Positions 1-4,625 are shown, counted from the first letter of the stretch. The stretch: 5,036 nt of DNA from JBCCRH01 sp039208045 (GCA_039208045.1 JBCCRH010000428.1:1-5036); one strand, 5' to 3'. Translations and numbers: made by a program. The notes: a model not told the origin generated them from the sequence alone.

Positions 1-351
1 ATTCTTACCATGACTTATAATGCTTCGCAGCGCGTCATCCCAGCCTATGCGGGCATGGCCATTGCCAAAGCTGCTTTGGAAAATATCATGCAATATCTTG
101 CTTACCATTTAGGCCAAGAAGGCCACCGCGTGAATGCCCTTTCCCCTGGCTTGCTGATGACCACTTCTGCTGCGGGCATCTCCAATATTCGCAGCATGCG
201 CAAAAAAGCCAAAGCAGCCGCTCCACTCGGCAACATCAAGCCTGAAGACATTGCTGCGGCTGCTCTCTACTACTTCTCCGATGCCTCCCAGCGCATTGGT
301 GGCAATATCCACTATATCGATGGCGGGCTCAACATCATGGGAATCGACTAA
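1..351 (+). CDS. FabI-type enoyl-[acyl-carrier-protein] reductase, C-terminal part (5' end outside window)
   Basis: This is the C-terminal 116 residues of a short-chain dehydrogenase/reductase; the frame is open to the first base, so the nucleotide-binding half lies upstream. The catalytic spacing is that of FabI rather than ordinary SDRs: Tyr16 and Lys23 of the fragment are seven apart (YAGMAIAK, Tyr-X6-Lys), and Tyr6 sits where FabI has its second conserved tyrosine. Next come RVNALSP (about 43-49), a substrate-loop segment ending SAAGI, and the C-terminal signature YIDGGLNIMG. FabI enzymes use NAD(P)H to reduce the enoyl-ACP double bond, the last step of each fatty-acid elongation cycle, in the cytoplasm. 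The substrate loop (GLLMTTSAAGI) departs from typical FabI (GPI-T-AA-GI), so a paralogue dedicated to a special acyl or polyketide product is possible. The phosphopantetheinyl transferase gene starts 11 bases after the stop, which implies one transcript. GC is about 52%, higher than the downstream genes. Confidence 0.82.
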   Translation: MLTMTYNASQRVIPAYAGMAIAKAALENIMQYLAYHLGQEGHRVNALSPGLLMTTSAAGISNIRSMRKKAKAAAPLGNIKPEDIAAAALYYFSDASQRIGGNIHYIDGGLNIMGID

Positions 352-362
352 TACCAAGTGCT

Positions 363-746
363 ATGGAATTACGCCTTTCGGCAAATGCCCAATACAAACT
401 GGGGAATGATGTGCTATACCTCCCAAGCTTTGAAGCTTCACTAAACCCATCCTTTATTCGTAGAGTCTATACAGACCAGGAAAAGGCCTATATCAACGGC
501 TTTGCTAATCCGACCCTACGCTACGCCTCCACCTTTTCTGCCAAGGAAGCCGTTTATAAGGCGGTAAAGCAGTGGAATAGCTCGATCAAATTGCCCTGGA
601 AAAGGATCGAGATTATGCGGGACAAGGTTGCTGGGAAACCGAGTGTGGCGCTACATTTGCCTGACTCTAATTTTGAGGTATCGCTATCGATTAGTCATGA
701 TGGGGAATATGTGTGGGCCATAGCGTTAGTTAGCGCTTCTAATTGA
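363..746 (+). CDS. AcpS-type 4'-phosphopantetheinyl transferase (holo-ACP synthase superfamily)
   Basis: 127 residues, the normal length for the small AcpS class, which acts as a trimer. These enzymes move 4'-phosphopantetheine from CoA to a conserved serine of an acyl carrier protein, turning apo- into holo-ACP, with Mg2+. Visible motifs in order: GND (14-16, Asp16 being the family's metal-ligand Asp), RRVYTDQE (33-40, the usual R-x-x-T-x-x-E block), FSAKEAVYKA (58-67, Glu62 the second metal ligand and Lys66 conserved), a GKP turn near residue 91, and SISHDGEY (109-116), the C-terminal SxSHD motif. The ATG at 363 is the only methionine before the GND motif, and there is no clear Shine-Dalgarno site. 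It lies 11 bases after the FabI-like gene, so the two are probably co-transcribed. Whether this is the housekeeping AcpS or one dedicated to a local carrier protein cannot be told here; the pairing with a divergent FabI slightly favours a dedicated role. Confidence 0.87.
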   Translation: MELRLSANAQYKLGNDVLYLPSFEASLNPSFIRRVYTDQEKAYINGFANPTLRYASTFSAKEAVYKAVKQWNSSIKLPWKRIEIMRDKVAGKPSVALHLPDSNFEVSLSISHDGEYVWAIALVSASN

Positions 747-907
747 TCCGTTTCGTAGGCTACCCCATGTGGAAATCGAAAATAAATTTTCATACCTTAG
801 GTTCATTAATAACACCAATGATAACGAGTAAGTCAGATAAAAATCAGCTTATCTAACAGACTGACTCCTGAAGCTATCGAAGAAATAAGGCAAACTAAAA
901 ATGCAAT
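747..907. other. AT-rich spacer with a short disrupted reading frame
   Basis: No convincing terminator or promoter follows the transferase gene. TAAATTTT (783-790) is one base off the Bacteroidota -7 consensus TAnnTTTG, but no TTG lies at the expected distance. From 825 to 911 there is an open frame, closed upstream by a TAA at 822 and without ATG, GTG or TTG. Its last residues read RLTPEAIEEIRQTKNAI and its TGA overlaps the next gene's ATG. A separate frame starting at ATG 818 gives 12 codons before TAA at 854, and a one-base shift would join the two. This may be a decayed small gene or chance coding. Confidence 0.35.
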
Positions 908-1186
908 ATGATAGATTTGAAAGTTACCTATCAAGAACTAGATGAAGTCTTGCAATTGCTTAAATTTTCTAAATCAAGGGATGAGAAAGGACTAATTTAT
1001 TCTTATCCTCCTTTAGAAACAGAAATCAAGTTGCGCATGCCAAAGTCTGCCCAAGAAGTAGTTAATGGGGGGATTTTGTCTGGTCACGCTTTTATTTTGG
1101 AGCAAAAAGGAGTGATTACAAAAGCCAATGTTTTGTATCGTATCATTGAAAACCAGCGATTTATCAAAGAAAATGTGTTAGTGTAA
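908..1186 (+). CDS. Hypothetical protein, 92 residues, AT-rich
   Basis: I do not recognise the family. The protein is soluble-looking, with no signal peptide or membrane helix: an amphipathic N-terminal stretch (YQELDEVLQLLKFSK, about 8-22), a mixed middle, a glycine pair (NGGILSGHAF, about 53-62), and a hydrophobic C-terminal part with alternating residues that could form beta strands. GC is about 34% by hand count, well below the 52% of the FabI-like gene, so it may be acquired. The ATG overlaps a TGA of the preceding short frame as ATGA (908-911), the typical arrangement of translationally coupled pairs, but that upstream frame has no obvious start. The gene converges on the DUF5996-type gene with only 7 bases between stop codons. 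A small toxin-antitoxin or other accessory pair is conceivable from layout alone; no motif supports it. Confidence 0.55.
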   Translation: MIDLKVTYQELDEVLQLLKFSKSRDEKGLIYSYPPLETEIKLRMPKSAQEVVNGGILSGHAFILEQKGVITKANVLYRIIENQRFIKENVLV

Positions 1187-1198
1187 CACGCTGTTACA
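1175..1198. terminator. Overlapping hairpins spanning two convergent stop codons
   Basis: Two mutually exclusive inverted repeats share bases here. GTGTTA (1175-1180) pairs with TAACAC (1184-1189), and TGTAACA (1182-1188) pairs with TGTTACA (1192-1198), each with a three-base loop. Both stop codons lie inside: TAA 1184-1186 on + and TAA 1196-1194 on -. There is no U-rich tail on either side, so intrinsic termination would be weak. It is the only candidate terminator between these convergent genes. Confidence 0.3.
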
Positions 1199-2123
1199 AC
1201 TCCTCCAAATCCACTGCCTTCAGCTCCTCCATGTCCCAACCTGCCAAGGTAGCACCTGCTACATAAGCACTTTCGAAAAAGCGCAGCAGAGCGGCTCTTG
1301 GATCCTCCTCTTTAAGCAAATTTGCAAAGCTGAGAAAAGCCATGGGGCTGCCATTGCTATCGACCCAAGCGGCAGTAGAAGGTTCCAGCTTTTCCTGGTC
1401 AATTCCTTCGGGAGAAGGATAGGTATACGAATAGAAGGCTGGTTCTTTGACTTTATCATCGCCAGCCCAGAAGCCAAAACTGATCACTTCGTGTGAATAG
1501 GCGTCTTTGTCAGAAATGCGGGCGTTGGGGTCTAAGGCGGGGCCTTTTTTCCCCAAAAAACGGGTCACCGCTAAGTCGAGGTGGTGCCAATAGAGTTGCA
1601 CGGGGCAGGTTTTGCCGTAGAAGCGGCCGCTAAATTCATTCATTACGCCATCGATCCAGAGCATGATTTTCCAGAACTTTCCGATATAGGCCCAGTCGAA
1701 GTGGCGGTACTCGGTAATCTCCGCAAATCTTTTTTCGATGCCTAAGTCGAAGGGTTTGTCCACGATATTCGGCTCAATGCCTAGCTCTTTTAGAGCAGCT
1801 ACAAACGTCTTATAAAACTGAGCAACGCTCTTACCATCTTCCAGGTAGATAAGCTTCTCCTCTCCCGTGCTCGTCTGAATTTCGACCCGCTTTTTGTGGA
1901 TATTTAGGATAACTTCAAAAGAGTTCAAGCCATTATTGTAGGGAATCGCAGAGGTAGTAATACCCATTGGCGAAACATATTGCGTAATGTACCACCAATG
2001 ATTTTTACGGGGCGTCATCTTCAGTCTGACTTTGCCAATAATCTGAAGGATGAGGTGTAAGGTCATCTTGGTTTCTTCCCACTCGTGGAGGGGGAGCTGT
2101 GGTAGCGTAACTGTTGGATTCAT
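1194..2123 (-). CDS. DUF5996-type protein of unknown function
   Basis: 309 residues, matching what I know of the DUF5996 family (full-length, about 300 residues). No biochemical function is established to my knowledge. Recognisable blocks in order: LPQLPLHEWEET (7-18), TLHLILQIIGKVRL (21-34), NHWW (41-44), YVSPMGITTSAIPY (49-62), a FYKTFVAALKELGI helix (103-116), FWKIMLWIDGVMNEF (150-164), the strongly conserved CPVQLYWHHLDLAVTRF (173-189), AYSHEVISFGFWAGD (208-222), and PAFYSYTYPSPEGI shortly after. The many conserved His, Trp, Tyr and Glu residues (H42, H180, H181, D183, H211, E212) could form a ligand or metal site, which is inference. There is no signal peptide, so it is probably cytoplasmic. 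The start at 2123 is chosen because the family's LP-x(6)-W-x-x-T opening follows it directly; Met20 would cut it off. No good promoter is visible. The gene lies just past the tRNA terminator and seems to stand alone. Confidence 0.8.
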   Translation of the reverse strand: MNPTVTLPQLPLHEWEETKMTLHLILQIIGKVRLKMTPRKNHWWYITQYVSPMGITTSAIPYNNGLNSFEVILNIHKKRVEIQTSTGEEKLIYLEDGKSVAQFYKTFVAALKELGIEPNIVDKPFDLGIEKRFAEITEYRHFDWAYIGKFWKIMLWIDGVMNEFSGRFYGKTCPVQLYWHHLDLAVTRFLGKKGPALDPNARISDKDAYSHEVISFGFWAGDDKVKEPAFYSYTYPSPEGIDQEKLEPSTAAWVDSNGSPMAFLSFANLLKEEDPRAALLRFFESAYVAGATLAGWDMEELKAVDLEEL

Positions 2124-2193
2124 TTCTCTGTTTTCTACTTTTATAAAGGCTGCACCGTTGATAAGGTTCGTATTTCCATCTCAGCAAGACGTG

Positions 2194-2235
2194 AAAAAGC
2201 CTATTGATAAGTCAATGACTACCAATAGGCTTTTA
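2194..2235 (-). terminator. Intrinsic terminator of tRNA-Pro
   Basis: A perfect 12-bp inverted repeat: AAAAGCCTATTG (2195-2206) against CAATAGGCTTTT (2223-2234), with a 16-base loop that itself contains AGTCA-A-TGACT. On the minus strand the stem ends in TTTTT and begins only eight bases past the tRNA's CCA end, as expected for a terminator of the tRNA transcript. It also separates the tRNA from the DUF5996-type gene, which must then have its own promoter. Confidence 0.82.
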
Positions 2236-2242
2236 TGATTTA

Positions 2243-2320
2243 TGGTCGGGATGAGAGGATTCGAACCTCCGGCCTCACGCCCCCCAGACGTGCACTCTAA
2301 CCGGGCTGAGCTACATCCCG
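2243..2320 (-). tRNA. tRNA-Pro, anticodon GGG, CCA encoded
   Basis: A complete cloverleaf read on the minus strand from 2320. The acceptor stem CGGGATG (2320-2314) pairs with CATCCCG (2253-2247). The D arm is GCTC / 10-base loop AGCCCGGTTA / GAGT. The anticodon stem CACGT (2292-2288) and GCGTG (2280-2276) encloses the loop CTGGGGG, with anticodon GGG at 2285-2283. Then a 5-base variable loop AGGCC, and the T arm GGAGG-TTCGAAT-CCTCT. Discriminator A (2246) is followed by genomic CCA (2245-2243). Body length without discriminator and CCA is 74 bases and every stem closes, with only G-T wobbles. It decodes proline CCC (and CCU). A degenerate copy of its ends lies five bases upstream. Confidence 0.96.
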
Positions 2321-2325
2321 AAAAT

Positions 2326-2380
2326 TGGATGGGATGCGCACTCTAACCGCCCCGATAGCTATCGGGGGAGCTACATCCCG
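2326..2380 (-). pseudogene. Internally deleted tRNA-Pro relic with a palindrome in its D loop
   Basis: Read on the minus strand from 2380, the first 13 bases (CGGGATGTAGCTC) are identical to the 5' end of the neighbouring tRNA-Pro. An 18-base perfect palindrome follows (2367-2350) in place of the first four D-loop bases. After it, CGGTTAGAGTGC (2349-2338) again matches the intact tRNA. The anticodon arm, variable loop and T arm are missing. The relic ends CATCCC-A-T-CCA (2336-2326), resembling the intact end CATCCC-G-A-CCA in 9 of 11 bases. Six base pairs of the acceptor stem can still form. The matches to the 5' half are certain; reading the 3' end as acceptor strand plus CCA is likely but rests on a short match. 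It cannot decode, as it has no anticodon. Confidence 0.8.
2350..2367. repeat. Perfect 18-base palindrome CCCCGATAGCTATCGGGG
   Basis: Two self-complementary 9-base halves without a spacer, sitting inside the tRNA relic. I recall CCCGATAGCTATCGGG-like palindromes as recurrent intergenic elements in some Bacteroidota genomes, unverified here; only this copy is in the window. It replaces the four D-loop bases AGCC (tRNA sense) and shows no evident target-site duplication. Confidence 0.75.
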
Positions 2381-2546
2381 CTTTTTCGCCACTATGCCAA
2401 GCGAGGCTGAAGCATAAATGCGGACAGCAAAACTAAGGCATTTATCGAACAAAGTAAAGGTTTTACATCGTAAAAGATTTTTGGAACTAAAGGTACGTTT
2501 ATTGAGTTCCTATACTTTCGGGAAGAACAAATAGCACCCTACAAAC
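2381..2546. other. Divergent intergenic region between tRNA-Pro and the MFS gene
   Basis: It holds the possible tRNA promoter and, toward the transporter, TTTTAC-atc-GTAAAA (2461-2475) and the inverted repeat GGAACT (2483-2488) with AGTTCC (2505-2510), whose half-sites are 22 bases apart centre to centre. Two near matches to TAnnTTTG face the transporter: TACGTTTA (2494-2501) and TACTTTCG (2513-2520), each one base off and neither with a well-placed TTG. A promoter for the transporter is expected here but I cannot fix it. Confidence 0.4.
2428..2453 (-). promoter_or_regulatory. Possible promoter for tRNA-Pro
   Basis: On the minus strand TAGTTTTG (2435-2428) matches the Bacteroidota -7 consensus TAnnTTTG exactly. 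TTTG (2453-2450) lies 14 bases upstream, shorter than the usual spacing of about 19, so the -33 part is doubtful. An 8-bp inverted repeat, ATAAATGC (2414-2421) and GCATTTAT (2438-2445), brackets the box. Transcription from here would carry the relic as part of the 5' leader of the tRNA precursor. Confidence 0.38.
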
Positions 2547-3716
2547 ATGCCTTCGAATAGTCCACCACTATATACCCTACAGTTTCTCCTCCTTTGCCTC
2601 AGCCATGCCTTATTCTCTGCTAGTTTCAACATGATTATTCCGGAGCTTCCCTCCTACCTAGAGCAAATGGGTGGAGCGGACTACAAAGGACTTATCATAG
2701 CCCTGTTTACGCTCACAGCGGGCATATCCAGGCCATTTAGCGGTAAGCTAACTGATACGATCGGCAGAGTGCCTGTAATGATTATTGGAACGCTAGTATG
2801 TGTCGTGTGTAGCCTGTTCTATCCTTTTGCTACTTCTGTATTTGGCTTTCTGCTCTTGCGGCTGTTCCATGGCTTTTCTACCGGCTTTAAGCCCACGGCT
2901 ACCACTGCTTATGCGGCAGACATTGTACCGATGCACCGACGCGGAGAGGCGATGGGAATCTTGGGTGTAAGTATGAATGCAGGAGCTTCTATTGCGCCAC
3001 CTATTGGCAGTGCCCTCACCATGAGCTTTTCCATAGAAGCTATGTTCTACTGCTCTTCAGCAATGGCACTGCTCTCTGTACTCATCCTTTGGGGCATGCA
3101 AGAGACTTTAGAACATCAAGAATCGTTTAAATGGAAATTGCTGGTGGTGAAAAAGGATGAGATTATTGACTTGAAGGCACTACCGCCAGCCATTGTGATG
3201 GTGCTCACGTACTTTACTTTTGGGGTAATGCTGACTATTGTACCCGATCAAAGTGTCCATATCGGAGTGCAGAACAAGGGGCTATTTTTTATGAGTTTTA
3301 CCGCTTGCTCCGTTGCTTCGCGCTTGGTAGCGGGCAAAGCATCTGACAAATATGGCCGCTTGCCAATTATCAAGCTCGCTATTGTGCTCCTCATCTTATC
3401 CCTGATCGCCATGGGGTATGCCGACAGTCCTACTTGGCTGCTTGTTGCCTCTGGTATGATTGGCTTTTCCGCAGGTACCCTCTCCCCTGCTCTATTTGCT
3501 TGGACTATTGATCGGAGTGATTCTGCTAATCGAGGCCGCTCCATGGCCACCATTTATATCGCTCTGGAAATAGGGATTGGCCTTGGCGCGCTCTTATCCG
3601 CCGCTATTTACGACAACACCCCAACTAATTTTGATGATGCGTTCAATACAACAGCCTTTTTTTGCCTACTGGCACTGCTCTACATTCAGTTTATTTACAA
3701 GCATCGATCAGTTTAA
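2547..3716 (+). CDS. Major facilitator superfamily (MFS) transporter, 12 helices
   Basis: 389 residues, the usual size for a 12-helix MFS drug/metabolite exporter of the inner membrane. Hydrophobic segments lie at about 8-30, 46-65, 75-94, 98-120, 135-157, 163-184, then, after a charged central loop (185-210), 212-232, 244-262, 272-291, 294-316, 331-353 and 365-385. Motif A is in the loop between helices 2 and 3: GKLTDTIGR (66-74, with Asp70, Gly73, Arg74). Its counterpart in the second half is GKASDKYGR (263-271). Helix 4 carries R105-LFHGFSTG, the motif B arginine region of proton-coupled antiporters. Helix 5 has GASIAPPIG (146-154), like motif C. The two halves also share the D-x(6)-RG pattern (D125/R132-G133 and D322/R329-G330). 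These features support proton-driven transport; the substrate cannot be inferred. ATG 2547 leaves a short polar N-terminus before helix 1. No Shine-Dalgarno site is visible. It is transcribed alone. Confidence 0.9.
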   Translation: MPSNSPPLYTLQFLLLCLSHALFSASFNMIIPELPSYLEQMGGADYKGLIIALFTLTAGISRPFSGKLTDTIGRVPVMIIGTLVCVVCSLFYPFATSVFGFLLLRLFHGFSTGFKPTATTAYAADIVPMHRRGEAMGILGVSMNAGASIAPPIGSALTMSFSIEAMFYCSSAMALLSVLILWGMQETLEHQESFKWKLLVVKKDEIIDLKALPPAIVMVLTYFTFGVMLTIVPDQSVHIGVQNKGLFFMSFTACSVASRLVAGKASDKYGRLPIIKLAIVLLILSLIAMGYADSPTWLLVASGMIGFSAGTLSPALFAWTIDRSDSANRGRSMATIYIALEIGIGLGALLSAAIYDNTPTNFDDAFNTTAFFCLLALLYIQFIYKHRSV

Positions 3717-3739
3717 TGCTGGGCATGCTGAATTTTGCT

Positions 3740-3784
3740 ACTAGACTTGTTTCGCTAGTCATTAATGAGCGAAACAAGTCTAGT
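3740..3784. terminator. 17-bp inverted repeat between convergent genes, likely bidirectional terminator
   Basis: ACTAGACTTGTTTCGCT (3740-3756) is perfectly complementary to 3768-3784, with an 11-base loop. It begins 23 bases after the transporter stop and ends 8 bases before the stop of the facing small gene. Neither side has a real T-run, so it is not a textbook intrinsic terminator, but its strength and placement fit termination or 3'-end protection for both transcripts. Confidence 0.65.
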
Positions 3785-3792
3785 GTAATAAG

Positions 3793-4014
3793 CTACTTAG
3801 GCTGGCTGGTAAGCACGCCTTTCTTACCCTTCCGCCATCCTTGACCTCTACGAGATTCTTTTAGAAATTTGAGCTGCCTTGCTTTGGCTTCTTCTGGACT
3901 GGCGGGCTTAGATTGGAGCCACGCTTCACATTCTTCGCGAGAGCCTCTATAGATGTAACTATTAGCTCTGTCTACGATACGAAATTCATCTTTTACTTTG
4001 ATTACATATAACAT
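3793..4014 (-). CDS. Small basic hypothetical protein, 73 residues (82 if started at 4041)
   Basis: I do not recognise a named family. From the ATG at 4014 the protein opens with a likely beta hairpin (LYVIKVKDEFRIVDR), then YIYRGSREECEAWL, which looks like a turn plus helix with one Cys, then an alanine/glutamate-rich helix (PEEAKARQLKFLKE), and a very basic tail (RRGQGWRKGKKG). The tail could bind nucleic acid or ribosomes, which is inference only. It has no membrane segment or signal peptide. An in-frame ATG at 4041 would add nine residues (MCSIKIERI). I prefer 4014 because the strand-like segment begins there and because the 4041 codon lies inside an inverted repeat (4032-4059) that is more natural as leader. 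It faces the MFS gene across a strong hairpin and has no partner gene. Confidence 0.6.
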   Translation of the reverse strand: MLYVIKVKDEFRIVDRANSYIYRGSREECEAWLQSKPASPEEAKARQLKFLKESRRGQGWRKGKKGVLTSQPK

Positions 4015-4031
4015 TATCCGCTCAATTTTTA

Positions 4032-4059
4032 TAGAGCACATTAAAAATCGAATGCTCTA
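4032..4059. repeat. 7-bp inverted repeat in the leader of the small basic protein gene
   Basis: TAGAGCA (4032-4038) pairs with TGCTCTA (4053-4059), with 14 AT-rich bases between. It lies just upstream of the ATG at 4014 and overlaps the alternative ATG at 4041. It could be an operator with half-sites two helical turns apart (21 bases centre to centre) or a leader hairpin. The sequence alone does not decide. Confidence 0.4.
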
Positions 4060-4294
4060 AATGGTTAAAGATTTAAAACATCACTCACAGACAAGCGTAA
4101 GTGAAAATGCATGTATGGTTAGAAATATTTTGCCAATCTTTTCAATTGGGTTTAAAAGGAGGGGTTACTTTGGATAATAAACTAGCAGTACAAGAGAGAT
4201 GAACGCGGAAATGATGATAACACAAATATATGAAATAAGTGTGTTCACTGCTAGTAGATTGTCATGCTAAAGTAAGGGAAAGACCATAAAATAG
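4042..4294. other. About 250-base AT-rich region without a convincing gene
   Basis: The plus strand has an uninterrupted 38-codon frame from ATG 4061 to tandem TAA TAA (4175-4180). Its peptide begins MVKDLKHH and ends FKRRGYFG; nothing in it is recognised. A purine run AAAAGGAGGGG (4154-4164) precedes TTG 4170 at Shine-Dalgarno spacing, but that frame is only 10 codons long. Its TGA overlaps ATG 4199, which opens a 23-codon frame. ACTAGCAGT (4181-4189) and ACTGCTAGT (4247-4255) form a 9-bp inverted repeat, with AACACA (4219-4224) and TGTGTT (4240-4245) nested inside. The region may hold a small RNA or a peptide gene, or be plain spacer. Confidence 0.4.
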
Positions 4295-4330
4295 AAATAG
4301 CGAACTGAAGCCCTTATCAGTTCGCTATTT
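4295..4330 (-). terminator. Intrinsic terminator after the DUF420 / CPMCKM-protein operon
   Basis: A perfect 14-bp stem: AAATAGCGAACTGA (4295-4308) with TCAGTTCGCTATTT (4317-4330) and an 8-base loop. On the minus strand it begins 21 bases after the stop of the 86-residue gene and is followed by the T-rich CTATTTTATG. Placement, stem and tail all fit the 3' end of that operon. Confidence 0.8.
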
Positions 4331-4351
4331 GCGTGCTACCTATCTACTAGA

Positions 4352-4612
4352 CTAAACCATCTCCTCTTCTAAATCGCTGCGGCGATTCCGCCACCAAACA
4401 TAGGCGATACCGCCAATGATTAGGTAGGGTGTAGCTAGTATATATAAGATACCAGCATTCAAGCCTTTTCCTCCGGTTCCTCCATTTTGGAGGTTACTTT
4501 CTGCAGCCATCTTACACATAGGACACTGTGCAGCTAGCTCTAGTGAAAACAAGAGAAATAGGGTTAAAATGAGTAGACTAGATATTCCTATTTTTTTCCA
4601 AATATTGTTCAT
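4352..4612 (-). CDS. Small secreted/membrane protein with CPMCKM motif, encoded beside DUF420
   Basis: 86 residues. The N-terminus has the form of a signal peptide or signal anchor: KK at 6-7, hydrophobic core about 10-26, then LAAQ. The mature part would begin at or near Cys30 with CPMCKMAAESN (30-40), followed by a glycine-rich linker (44-50), a single membrane helix (about 53-73), and a basic RNRR stop-transfer (75-78) with an acidic tail. This predicts a short periplasmic CxxC/Met segment held by a membrane helix. I recall similar small proteins beside DUF420 genes in Bacteroidota respiratory clusters, but know no assigned function. Cys30, Met32, Cys33 and Met35 could bind copper or act as a thiol pair; that is inference from the motif and context. 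The start lies 13 bases after the DUF420 stop, so both are in one operon, and a strong terminator follows. There is no Shine-Dalgarno site; the upstream A-rich stretch is usual for the phylum. Confidence 0.78.
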   Translation of the reverse strand: MNNIWKKIGISSLLILTLFLLFSLELAAQCPMCKMAAESNLQNGGTGGKGLNAGILYILATPYLIIGGIAYVWWRNRRSDLEEEMV

Positions 4613-4625
4613 AAATCGCTGTTTT

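Noticed and set aside
109..357. Open frame on the minus strand opposite the FabI-like gene
   Set aside because: It lies antisense to a clear SDR/FabI fragment and its translation has no family-like features.
783..790. TAAATTTT as promoter of the 92-residue gene
   Set aside because: It is one base off the -7 consensus, has no TTG at the right distance, and sits over 110 bases from the start codon.
1259..1477. Minus-strand frame in another phase inside the DUF5996-type gene
   Set aside because: The overlapping frame carries the conserved family blocks (AYSHEV, PAFYSYTYP); this one is a shadow.
2326..2380. Second functional tRNA or a CRISPR-like repeat pair with the adjacent tRNA
   Set aside because: The copy has no anticodon or T arm, and there are only two copies five bases apart with no spacer pattern.
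2461..2475. TTTTAC-atc-GTAAAA as a terminator
   Set aside because: The stem is six mostly A-T pairs with a 3-base loop, and there is no gene ending nearby on either strand.
3248..3553. 101-codon minus-strand frame opposite the MFS gene
   Set aside because: It is fully antisense to helices 7-11 of a well-supported transporter, with no motif or upstream signal.
3662..3844. 60-codon plus-strand frame running from the MFS 3' end across the 17-bp hairpin
   Set aside because: It overlaps the MFS C-terminus, the hairpin and the facing gene; the composition is that of a chance frame.
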